From positions 1,322,706 through 1,386,705 of the forward strand of contig VFIW01000006.1 in assembly GCA_006386115.1 (NCBI GenBank): 64,000 nucleotides of DNA. Direction: 5' to 3'. Shown here piece by piece: positions 10,294-19,363 of the stretch (its first letter is position 1; each line of letters starts with the position of its first letter). Source of the DNA: Globisporangium splendens (lineage: Eukaryota > Oomycota > Peronosporomycetes > Pythiales > Pythiaceae). Position numbers and translations under genes: made by a program. The notes under the pieces were generated by a model. It was not told the origin of the DNA. It saw only the letters and a program-made list of their open reading frames with translations, and did not search any database.

Positions 10294-13200
10294 ATGGAGA
10301 GCATGGAGAAATGGGTGCAGGAGACGTTTGCGCCGATCGTGCTGACGTGCACGACGCCCGAGGTCGAGCGCATCTCGCACAAGAACAACCTCTCGTTCAC
10401 CGACCTGCTCAACGGATTCTCGATGCTCGCGCACACCGACACGCCGATCCGGTCCGTCAACCATCAGTACGCGCTGCCGGATCTCAACTTTCGGTTCTTG
10501 GCGGCGACCCAGTTTGGGACGCTCGGGCTGCAGGACGCCACGCGGTTGATCAACGAAGACGTGATGCGCAATCCGCCCACGAGTATCAGCAGCGGCAGTG
10601 CGAATAACGGCAGCAGCAACCCTGCGATGATCGATCTCGATATCCCAAAGGTGACGAGCGTCGACGACGTGCCAGCGTACCTGCGCGCGATTGGCGTGAC
10701 CAGCGCCGATACCCACCACACAAACACAGATCCGCTGCCGTGGTATAAGGAGTTTCGACGCACGCTGCTTGACACGTTCCGCTGCGAGGAGTACTCGATG
10801 ATGTGCCATCCGGCCGCGATGCTGCTCGTGGTCTCGTCGACCGACGGCAACCCGCGCAACTGCTTTGAAGAGCTCTCGGCGACGAGGAACTTGCCGCCAG
10901 TGTTTCTCCAGGGACTCTACGACCCGAACATCCCAAAGTACTACCTTGTCGTGCACGACAACGTGGAAGCCGAGGGAACGTCGATCGATCCGGACGCGAT
11001 CCTGCAGAGTCTCCAGATTCCAGTGAACGCCGGTGCCGTGCTGCGCGTGAACTCGCTGCCTGTAGAGCACGCGAACCCGCTGAATGCGAGTCGCTGGGGG
11101 TCTCACCCGTACGTGCGTCGTCCGTTGTTCCCAGGCAACGTCGGCTCGTTCCCACCCGTGACGGATACGCTTGGTGGACTGCTCTCGAGTGACGATTTGA
11201 TGCGCATCGACAGCTTTGTGCGTAAATTCGGACTCACATTTGTGCTGCCAGCGCTGGAAGCACGCATCTTCCAGCTGAATGAGATCGTGTCGGCAATGAA
11301 GAAAGGCGTGAAGAACGTGTTCAAGTCGTGGCTGCGGAAGCCCAAGGACCTCTCGGCGCGGACGACGTCGGCAAACAGTGCCGTGACGTACCGTTGCGAC
11401 GCGATCGAGTCGCAAACGCGGCTGCTCGCGGACACGGCGTTCATGGTGCGCGACTACGAGCTCGCGCTGCAAATGTATCGCTTGGTCCGCGACGATTACA
11501 AGTCGGACAAGTCGACTTTCCATTGCGCGAACGCGAACGAGATGATCGCGTTGAGTCTGCTGCTCACGAAAGGATCGCCCATGCAGATGACCAACGCGCT
11601 CGACATGGCGATCGCGACGTACGTCAAGGGCAACAGCCTAGCGACTGCGAGACTCGCAGTTCGTGCTGCGGTGCTCGCAGGCGAGATTTACAACACGCTG
11701 AGCCATTCCGGACTGTTTACGGACTATATGGACAGTGCGTCTGCGGCTCTGATTCGAGGCTCGACGATGGAACAGGGCATCTGCTCGGCCGTGCTGATGG
11801 AACGCGCCGCGCTTTGCGACATCCAGGCGCGGCAACCAAAGTTCCGCAAGTACGGGTTCCGCATGGTCATGGCCGGCCATGTGTACGACTCGCTCGGTCA
11901 TGCGCGTCACTCGGCTCGCTGCTATGCGCTCGCACGCGCGGTGTACGACTGCAGCGGCTGGTTCCAGGTCGAGGACCACATCAACTTTACGCTGGCACAG
12001 CAGGCGAACCGACTGAGCGACCCCATCGCATCGATCAACTTGTTCCTGAAGCTCATTGGCACAGGAAGAAACTCAGCGAGTCAGCAAGAAGCACTTTTGT
12101 ACGAGTTTGGACTGATCGTGAAAGAGTTTCTCGCAACCAGCAGCGATGCACCTGGGTCTGCGATATCAATTTCGCGTGGTGGACCGATCCTGATCAACAC
12201 GGGTGGCGCATCAGGTCCACATGCGAAGAAACTGCTGGTGAAGGACCTGGTCATGCCGGAGCTCGAGGACAAATCGACGGTCGTGTTTTCGCCCGTGAAC
12301 GCGTTTGGCATCAATCGTGAGATCGATGGCAACTATAGCGACGCCGATCGATGGAAAGAACTAGAGCAGATGATTGAAAAGCAGAACCAGGTCCACCAGT
12401 ACGCGCTCAGTGATGACGCTGCTGCTAGCCGCGATGGAAGTCGAAGGAACCAAAGTGTGTGGCTGCATCAGCCGTCGCTGTTTTTCAATGTCCGCAAGAA
12501 GAATGGTCAATTGAAGAAACCAGAAAACTATGCGCTTGGTGAGAAGATTTATGTCGAGTTCATCATGAAAAATGCGCTTTCGTGCGCTGTCGATGTCGAG
12601 GGTATTCACTTGTTTGGCAAGTTTGAGCCTGCGACCAGCGAAAATGGTGGTGAGGCGGTGGATGTTCCAGCAGCAGCATTTGCTGAAGCGACAGCAGGGC
12701 AGGACGAACACATTGTGGTCGATCGCGTCAACTTGCAGCTTCTCCCGTGCAGCGAAGAGCGTGTGCGGTTAGCAGTGACTCCACAATCTCGCGGTGTGCT
12801 TCGTCTCGTCGGCGTGCGGTGGTCCATCTGCGGTGGCGACGTCCATGGCGAGCATGCGTTCGATATCCCAGGTCCGTTGCTGCAAGACACACGAGCAAAT
12901 CGAGAAGCGCGCGCACGTGCGCCTAACACGAGCTTGATCGCCAACATTGTTGGCGCGATGCCGTGGCTCGGTGTGCAAATTGAAAGCACCCCAGCCGAAG
13001 CGTATGTTGGTGAAATCATCAAGATGAATGTGACGCTGATGAACAGTGGAACGGCCGAATTGGCGGATCTGCAAGTGAGCTGCTCGGATCTTCAGCTTTG
13101 TGTATCATCCGATGGAAGCGCGAATCGTGAAAAGCTTGCGCAGTACATTGGATCCAATGGAGAGGTCGTGGATCTGCGGGACGTGCGACTGGCGCCTGGC

Positions 13201-14667
13201 GAGAGCAAGAAGGTGGTCATGTGGACCAGAGGGCTGGTGCCAGGTCGACAGCAACCTCGGCTCGTGTTCCGATACAAGAAATCCTCAGAGGACGCGTCCT
13301 CTTCGGCTGCCCCGAACGCGAACGGACTTTTCCGCATGGTGAGACTGTCATTCGATCTCAATCTCCTCCCATGCGTCGACGTGTCGTATTCCGTAGAGCC
13401 GAGCTTTGGCGCTAGTGGCGAGTACATCCTTGGCGTAACAGTGAAGAACCAGCGGCGTGACGGAAACGTCGACCACCAGGAGCCTGTGCGCATGGAACAG
13501 TTGATGTGCGTGAGTAGCTCGTGGACGATCGAACGTTTTCCTGAAGTAGGCAATGCGTTTGCGGCACGCGAGTCGACGCAATTAGGCTTCTTGGAAGCGA
13601 GCACGACGTATTTCCGCATGACTCCACGAGTTGATCCTACTTCTTCCTCGTCAGTCTGTGATGCGAGTCCAGTGCAGCTGCGACGATCTCAGGATGATTC
13701 TTTGCGCGACCACATTGATGTGCTCCCTGTGGAGCAATTCCTGTGTGTGGAGAACGCGCACGAGCTCTTTCGAACCGCAAACCAATCGGGTCCCGATGGG
13801 AATGACGACTCGAAACGTGGCGGAGGGTTCCGTACGATTCAAAGCGTACGTCGTGAAAACAAAGCGCTCAAGAGTTTGCAGAATAAGAGCGAAGACGACA
13901 ACGACGCGAGTGGAGATCAGGTAAAGAAAGATCCGCAGCCGACCTCGAAAGATGCGCTGGTGTTCCCATCGGATGTCGATGGGCATCTCGTTCTCGTTTG
14001 GTCGACTGGGAACGATGTGCGCCAAGTGGCCATCGGACAAACCAACTTGACATCGATCAAAGTGCGATCGCCGCTCCGAACCAACGTCTGCCCGCTTGCT
14101 GTTACGCTGCAGTACGAAGACTCGATCTCGTTGCGACCTGCGAGTGGATCTTCTTCGATTCCTGGGCTGAGTTTTGTGGAATTGGACATCACCATGACGA
14201 TTCGAAATGGCTTAACGGCGAGCTCTGCTCCAATCGATTTCACAGTCGAGATGCTGCATCCCGGCGAGGCAAGGTTGACGTCAGGTGGGCGACAAGGTGG
14301 TTTCCCCTTCGCCGCCGGTTCGACGAACAGTTCTGCGTCGCCGCACTTCTTTTGGACTGGAGTCACAAAGAAAAAGATTGTCGGTTTTGCACCCAACGCA
14401 CAAGCGTCCATCCAGTTGAGGGCGTGCTTCATGAGCTCCGGGATTTACGACCTCAACCGATTTCGATTCCTCATTCACCCAGCAGGAAACAGTACCACCA
14501 ATGGAGGTATGCCGATGCCGCCTGCTGTCTTTCATTTCCCAGTCGAGTACTTGGTCTACGTCAAGTCGTCACCTGCTTCAGGCGCTGCAGTAACAGTATG
14601 CACCACCAGTGAGCACCTGAATGGTGTCGTAGCAGCGAATGAGCATGGTGAGGAGCTGTTCGCGTGA
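10294..14667 (+). CDS. TRAPPC8: TRAPPC8 / Trs85-like TRAPPIII subunit
   Basis: Specific subunit of TRAPPIII, the Rab1/Ypt1 exchange factor used in autophagy and ER-Golgi traffic. One uninterrupted exon, 1457 aa, similar to animal TRAPPC8 (about 1435). The start MESMEKWVQETFAPIVLTCT and the blocks ISHKNNLSFTDLLNGFS, HPYVRRPLFPGNVGSF, ALEARIFQLNEIVSAMKKGV, RLLADTAFMVRDYELALQMY and ARCYALARAVY match the family's N-terminal and helical-repeat regions. The C-terminal 600 residues are beta-rich Ig-like segments with low-complexity inserts. It is unusual here in being intronless at this length. The next gene starts 54 nt downstream on the same strand. A very long antisense frame inside it is a shadow. 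Confidence 0.92.
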   Translation: MESMEKWVQETFAPIVLTCTTPEVERISHKNNLSFTDLLNGFSMLAHTDTPIRSVNHQYALPDLNFRFLAATQFGTLGLQDATRLINEDVMRNPPTSISSGSANNGSSNPAMIDLDIPKVTSVDDVPAYLRAIGVTSADTHHTNTDPLPWYKEFRRTLLDTFRCEEYSMMCHPAAMLLVVSSTDGNPRNCFEELSATRNLPPVFLQGLYDPNIPKYYLVVHDNVEAEGTSIDPDAILQSLQIPVNAGAVLRVNSLPVEHANPLNASRWGSHPYVRRPLFPGNVGSFPPVTDTLGGLLSSDDLMRIDSFVRKFGLTFVLPALEARIFQLNEIVSAMKKGVKNVFKSWLRKPKDLSARTTSANSAVTYRCDAIESQTRLLADTAFMVRDYELALQMYRLVRDDYKSDKSTFHCANANEMIALSLLLTKGSPMQMTNALDMAIATYVKGNSLATARLAVRAAVLAGEIYNTLSHSGLFTDYMDSASAALIRGSTMEQGICSAVLMERAALCDIQARQPKFRKYGFRMVMAGHVYDSLGHARHSARCYALARAVYDCSGWFQVEDHINFTLAQQANRLSDPIASINLFLKLIGTGRNSASQQEALLYEFGLIVKEFLATSSDAPGSAISISRGGPILINTGGASGPHAKKLLVKDLVMPELEDKSTVVFSPVNAFGINREIDGNYSDADRWKELEQMIEKQNQVHQYALSDDAAASRDGSRRNQSVWLHQPSLFFNVRKKNGQLKKPENYALGEKIYVEFIMKNALSCAVDVEGIHLFGKFEPATSENGGEAVDVPAAAFAEATAGQDEHIVVDRVNLQLLPCSEERVRLAVTPQSRGVLRLVGVRWSICGGDVHGEHAFDIPGPLLQDTRANREARARAPNTSLIANIVGAMPWLGVQIESTPAEAYVGEIIKMNVTLMNSGTAELADLQVSCSDLQLCVSSDGSANREKLAQYIGSNGEVVDLRDVRLAPGESKKVVMWTRGLVPGRQQPRLVFRYKKSSEDASSSAAPNANGLFRMVRLSFDLNLLPCVDVSYSVEPSFGASGEYILGVTVKNQRRDGNVDHQEPVRMEQLMCVSSSWTIERFPEVGNAFAARESTQLGFLEASTTYFRMTPRVDPTSSSSVCDASPVQLRRSQDDSLRDHIDVLPVEQFLCVENAHELFRTANQSGPDGNDDSKRGGGFRTIQSVRRENKALKSLQNKSEDDNDASGDQVKKDPQPTSKDALVFPSDVDGHLVLVWSTGNDVRQVAIGQTNLTSIKVRSPLRTNVCPLAVTLQYEDSISLRPASGSSSIPGLSFVELDITMTIRNGLTASSAPIDFTVEMLHPGEARLTSGGRQGGFPFAAGSTNSSASPHFFWTGVTKKKIVGFAPNAQASIQLRACFMSSGIYDLNRFRFLIHPAGNSTTNGGMPMPPAVFHFPVEYLVYVKSSPASGAAVTVCTTSEHLNGVVAANEHGEELFA

Positions 14668-14721
14668 GGTCAACTGCTTCACAACCATGCCGTTTTTTCT
14701 CTGCTAGTCTTAAAAATATCG

Positions 14722-15468
14722 ATGGCCGAGCCTGAAAAAGAAATTGACATGCGAGGTCACCACTGCTGTAGCCATTTTCCTCCTCTTTGTCGCATTCACA
14801 TTGTTCTAATGCAGCAAAAAGACAAGCATTGCGCAGTCGTAGCAGCAAGCAAAGTGCCAGCTGAGAGCTCGACGTCAGGTCAACGCGACCAAATTGCTGT
14901 ACGTCGCGTGGTGAGACGATTTCTGCGCAATTTTGTGATGACACGGCGCTTTCGAGTCGAGGTCAAGTCTTTGCGGCTTTTGCATCGAGCTTTTCAATGT
15001 GCCGCTCAGCGCTCCACGAATCGCGATCACCATCACAAAGTGAGGCGAACATCTCTTTCTGAAAACGACAAGCGAAAGCGGGTGGTCGAGTTCCAACGCA
15101 GAGCATCAAAAACATGTGTGGCAGCACCAGCAAGCCTCGATCTTGATGTTAGCAACGGTGATCCTGAGAAAGAAGGCGATGACAGCAGTGACAGCAGTAG
15201 CTGCGACGACCACGTGTCAGTCGAGACCGTGGTGCACAACCTGTTTCTGCGAATGGAGGACCTCAAGCGCCAGTCAGAAGCAAAAGATCAACGAATCCGT
15301 GAACTCGAGACGCTAGCTGCCTCACTTACATTGGAAAACGAGCGCCTTCGAGTTGCCCAGCAGCTCTGTGACGAGAAGACACCATCACCAGCTGGTTCCC
15401 CCGTTGTTGATCTTGACATCGCAGAATGCCTTGACGATGAAGGCTCGAACCAAATCGTGATGGAATGA
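14722..15468 (+). CDS. Unknown protein with C-terminal coiled coil
   Basis: Single-exon frame of 248 aa starting 54 nt after the TRAPPC8 stop. I do not recognise the family. The first 50 residues are weakly composed (Cys/His scatter), so the true start may be the later in-frame ATG at 14809. Residues about 55-80 are strongly basic and amphipathic (QIAVRRVVRRFLRNFVMTRR), which could form an IQ-like or membrane-binding helix. An acidic Ser/Asp run follows (GDDSSDSSSCDD), then a clear heptad coiled coil at about 170-213 (MEDLKRQSEAKDQRIRELE, LTLENERLR). No signal peptide or membrane span is evident. The closeness to TRAPPC8 gives it almost no separate promoter, so a read-through or very short 5' leader is likely. 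Confidence 0.6.
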   Translation: MAEPEKEIDMRGHHCCSHFPPLCRIHIVLMQQKDKHCAVVAASKVPAESSTSGQRDQIAVRRVVRRFLRNFVMTRRFRVEVKSLRLLHRAFQCAAQRSTNRDHHHKVRRTSLSENDKRKRVVEFQRRASKTCVAAPASLDLDVSNGDPEKEGDDSSDSSSCDDHVSVETVVHNLFLRMEDLKRQSEAKDQRIRELETLAASLTLENERLRVAQQLCDEKTPSPAGSPVVDLDIAECLDDEGSNQIVME

Positions 15469-15584
15469 GTCTTGGGAAGATGCAAACAAGAGGGAGGGAT
15501 CATCGAGGTTGCAGTGAACGCAGAATTACACACAATGCATACGCATAGCAAACCTTTTTCATTCAGTGGCTGAATAATAGAAAC

Positions 15585-18500
15585 TCACGGGGAGAGCAGT
15601 CTCCGGTACTTTTGCTCAATGAGTCGAATCTCTTCGTCGTCGTCAGAATCGGAAATATAGCCCCCTGGTGATTTCGACTCGCCGGCAAACTTGATACGAG
15701 GGACGCAGAAGCTGTGCATATCGAGAGGAGCAGCCGTGTAGCACCCGCGGTGGTGGTCCACAAACGCCCCCTTCTTGCTCAAATAGGAATCTGGCGTCAG
15801 CAGCTTTTCAAATGGGGATTCTGGAGCCTTCGCACGTTCTCCATCCAGCACACTCGATGCATCGTCTTCTGCAGCCTCGCGTCCACCAAGAGCAACTTGT
15901 TCGCTCTGAGGACTATTCTCCGTATGATCAGCATCTTCATTGCCATTAGAGCTGTGGTGACTGCTGTGAAAACTTGCATCAACCTTTTCGCTGCGCGATG
16001 CGCATAGATCTACTCGGGGTTCATTCACATCTTGTTGGTCACCGTGGCTCGACACAATTTCCATCAGCTCGGAATCGACGGCAGACCCACGCGATCGATA
16101 TAACTTGTCCTCGTTTCCTAGGCGGGCGGATTTCTGCTTCAGCCTTTTGCCGATCAGAGACGACGATAGTGACGACAGATCTGAGCGCACCGAACTGTTG
16201 CTGATCGAAGATAACCGCAGCGAGCTAACAAAACTTGCTCCATCATCATCTTCATCGCGTGCAAGCTCGGAATGTTCCATACTTGGCTCGTCACGTAACG
16301 AGCGCCTCCCTTGTAAAGCCGAGTCCTCCATCCTTGACTCGTCACGTAACGAACTACCCGATCGACTGGCCACGAAAGAGTGTTCTTCCGGCTGCTCGAC
16401 ATCCTCAAACGTGCTAGCAACTTCAAGTGCACTGCTTCGAAGTACAGACACTTCCTCTTGATCCCCTGCTCCCACTTTCTTCGTGGCATCTAAAAGGCGT
16501 CGAAGATGCGCAATCTGCTCTTGCATTTCGTGAAGTTGGCGTTGCTGATTCTCCAGGATTTGTTGATGCTGTATTGTCAAGAGTGCCTGGGACTTGCAGC
16601 AACTTCGGCTTCCAATGCTCGAGTTCGATCCGTTCCGACGTTGATCGGAAACTGTCTCTGGCTGCTCAAAAGGTGACGTGGAAGGATCGACGAACTCTTG
16701 TGCTTCTTCATGATAGTGTTCATCAATCTCTTCTTCAGTGCGAATAGCTGCTGCGGGCAAGCGCTCTGAGCCATTGTTCGGCGACTCATTTTCATTTGTT
16801 TGAGGTCGTGACGACCGATTCTCTGAATACGACTCATTACTTCTAAACAATTCAAGAACGCACACATCAGAAAAACAAACAACGAAAAACAAAAACAAAT
16901 AGAGCACCAACAAAACCACAAAACACAACGAATCATACCTTTTCGATGCCGACGATTGGGAAAACACACTTTTGTCGTCGATTTCAACGCCTCGGGAACG
17001 TGATTTCCCAAATGAGACGCGTGAAGATCGTTTAGTGGCGCCAACCGATTCGTAAGTCGCTTCATTCCCTGACGGTGCTTCAGGTTCTGCATCAAGTTGC
17101 GGTTCCTCCCGACGAGCCGGCGTTATCGGGACCCCAAGGTGCTCTTTGGCTTGTTCCCATTCGGCGTTGGGTGAAGAGCACAACGTGAACTCCAAATCCG
17201 ACGAGAAACTCGAGACACCAACGAGACAGGATTTCTGCTGCGCATACAACTCCATGGGGATCGGACGCTGAGGTGCCACGTGCTCCGAGAAACTGCACTC
17301 AAAGAAACGCGGCAACGAGCTCACATGCGACTGGTTGTCCACGGCATTGCCTGACGGATACAGCGCAACCAGGAAGGTGCTCTTGGTGAGCTCCACTTTT
17401 TCCTTGATCCACCGAGACGACAGATACTCCAAACATGCAAAGTACAGGTACGGGTCTGCGAGCTGTTTGCGAATCGTATCGTCGTTCCACTCCTCGCTTA
17501 GTGGGACACCGTAGACCCAGAGCCCGACGATGGGCTGTTGAAAAACGAGCGGATCAGCTTTCAGCACGGGGACCGCTTTCCGCGCGCGATCGAGCGTCAG
17601 GTACCCACTGCGTCTCGTGGTGGCACTGGAACCGAACTCCTGTCTTGACAGACTCGAAGCGAGTGGCGTCATCAGCAGCGGTAGATTTCGAATCAGAGAA
17701 AATTTGAAAAGGACCGGTGGCGCAGCACATTCAAGCTGGAGATCCAGTTGGACCGTGTGCACCGTCGACGCTGCGACCAACAGCGTGGGCTGTCATAGCA
17801 AACATAGATGATTTAGATGGTTAGAAACAATATCACCACAATGAACTAAACAAGATCTTACCTGTAGCTTGGATGTTACGGCGTACGCTTTCTCATCCAT
17901 GTACGAGGCGTGAGCCATGTTGATGGCAGATGCATACGAGCTCTGAATATAAACAATACAAAACGGTAGATCGCGTCAATTTTGCCGAGTCCATCCTGAA
18001 CACCACAGCAATCACATGCGCATGTAAGCGAGAGTGTACCTGTGACAACTGAAGCGGCTTGTTTGTTCTCTGCCCTACAACAGCGCGAACAGGAACCCAG
18101 AGCACCGCTGGATCGCGCTTGTCTTTCCGCTCCTATTAATCATGTGCCCATCATTATCGTTTCCACACATCGTTTAGTTTCGCAAGTTCGCTTCATACTC
18201 AAAACACTCACTCACACACATATGAGCTCGTTTTCCTACCTGCTTCATGGCGATTTTCGTCAGTATCACGTGTTTCTCGCTCAGAATGGTTGCCGCATCG
18301 CCACACAGATAGCACAGTAAATCGTTTTCTGCAAAGGGCGTAGCCACTCGGTCCTGGTAGAGCCTGTACACCTGCTTTAGCGCATCGGCAGCGACTCGAA
18401 ATCGAGGCAGCACTTGCTCCACCGACACGCCAATTGGTTCTGCCAACACGCGCCGGTCCCTGTCATCAAATGTGCGATTACCATTAGCAGATATGCCATT

Positions 18501-18996
18501 CAAATATGCACATAAAATACAACGATCCCACAGCGCTAATGAAGCATTACCACAACACACTTCGGGTAACGGGAAATTGAACGGCGTCGATATGCAGCCG
18601 CGCATGCTGTTGCTGGGGTAGTGGCACCGCCAACGCACCCTGAGCAGCTCCCGCGAGCGGCAAGTACTGGCGCGACGGCGGCGCGTTACTTCGACTACCG
18701 ACGCGCCGCCTTCTGCTGCCGTCATCAGTGCCACTGTCGACGCGTCTCTCTTGCCGAAGATCGCCACGCGACTCCTCTTCGTCCGTGGTCTCGACGAAGA
18801 ACGCGGACTTGACCGGCGGCGGTTTCCGCTCGCGGCTGAATTGCTGGGACACGGACACGAGCCCCTGCCTGTGTGCGCGCGGGACTGCCGCGATCGTCTG
18901 GTCGCTGTCCTCGAGCTCGCCGTCGTACTGCTCCCAGCGCTGCGAGAGCAGTCCGCCGCCGCCACCGCGCAACTTCGCTGTCGCCATTGCCTTCAT
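15585..18996 (-). CDS. STIL: STIL/Ana2/SAS-5-like centriole duplication protein
   Basis: In animals STIL is bound and phosphorylated by PLK4 and recruits SAS-6 to build the centriole cartwheel. Exons on the minus strand: 18551-18996, 18240-18459, 18040-18132, 17862-17942, 16939-17789 and 15585-16842; phases agree and give 982 aa. The N-terminal conserved domain (about 135-450) is recognisable: DAVQFPVTRSVLW, then YLTLDRARKAVPVLKADP, QPIVGLWVYGVPLS, YFACLEYLSSRWIKEKVEL, FLVALYPSG and RFFEC, in the same order as STIL. A coiled coil at about 648-690 (ILENQQRQLHEMQEQI, AHLRRLLDATKK) stands where STIL's tetramerising coil does. A C-terminal STAN motif is not clear. The intron at 16843-16938 is 96 nt with no in-frame stop. 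ATG 18987 is an alternative start. Confidence 0.85.
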
Positions 18997-19082
18997 GCGA
19001 GCAACTTGTGCCAAAATGGGCAGGCAGACAGACAGACACTTTGCTCGCACACATTCGAAAGTTTGATCGGATACGCCATGTG

Positions 19083-19087
19083 ATTGG
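19083..19087 (-). promoter_or_regulatory. CCAAT box upstream of STIL-like gene
   Basis: It lies about 90 nt before the STIL-like ATG on the minus strand, inside the same TGATTGGCTATTA 13-mer found at 2291-2303. Confidence 0.45.
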
Positions 19088-19363
19088 CTATTATGTTGAA
19101 ATTTTTGCTGTGTCAGCTCTTTGATCGGATAAAAAGAGAGGAAATCTTTGGGAGAGGACACATGCGAACATTCCAAGCAAATGGATGTCGATAAGACTAC
19201 AGTTCGTTTAATATTATTCATGGGAAACAGGCACATAGAGGATGGAGCAGCGCATTGTGCAGATCGCTGTTGATGCACACATGCGTCCTACACAGCGTCC
19301 ACCATCGACGACTCTGTTGCGACAAGCCCTCCATCGTCTGTCAGCATCGTCCGGTATCGTTGC

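Noticed and set aside
10243..11523. 426-aa open frame antisense to TRAPPC8
   Set aside because: Arg/His/Val-rich composition of a codon shadow; lies wholly over a well-supported coding exon.
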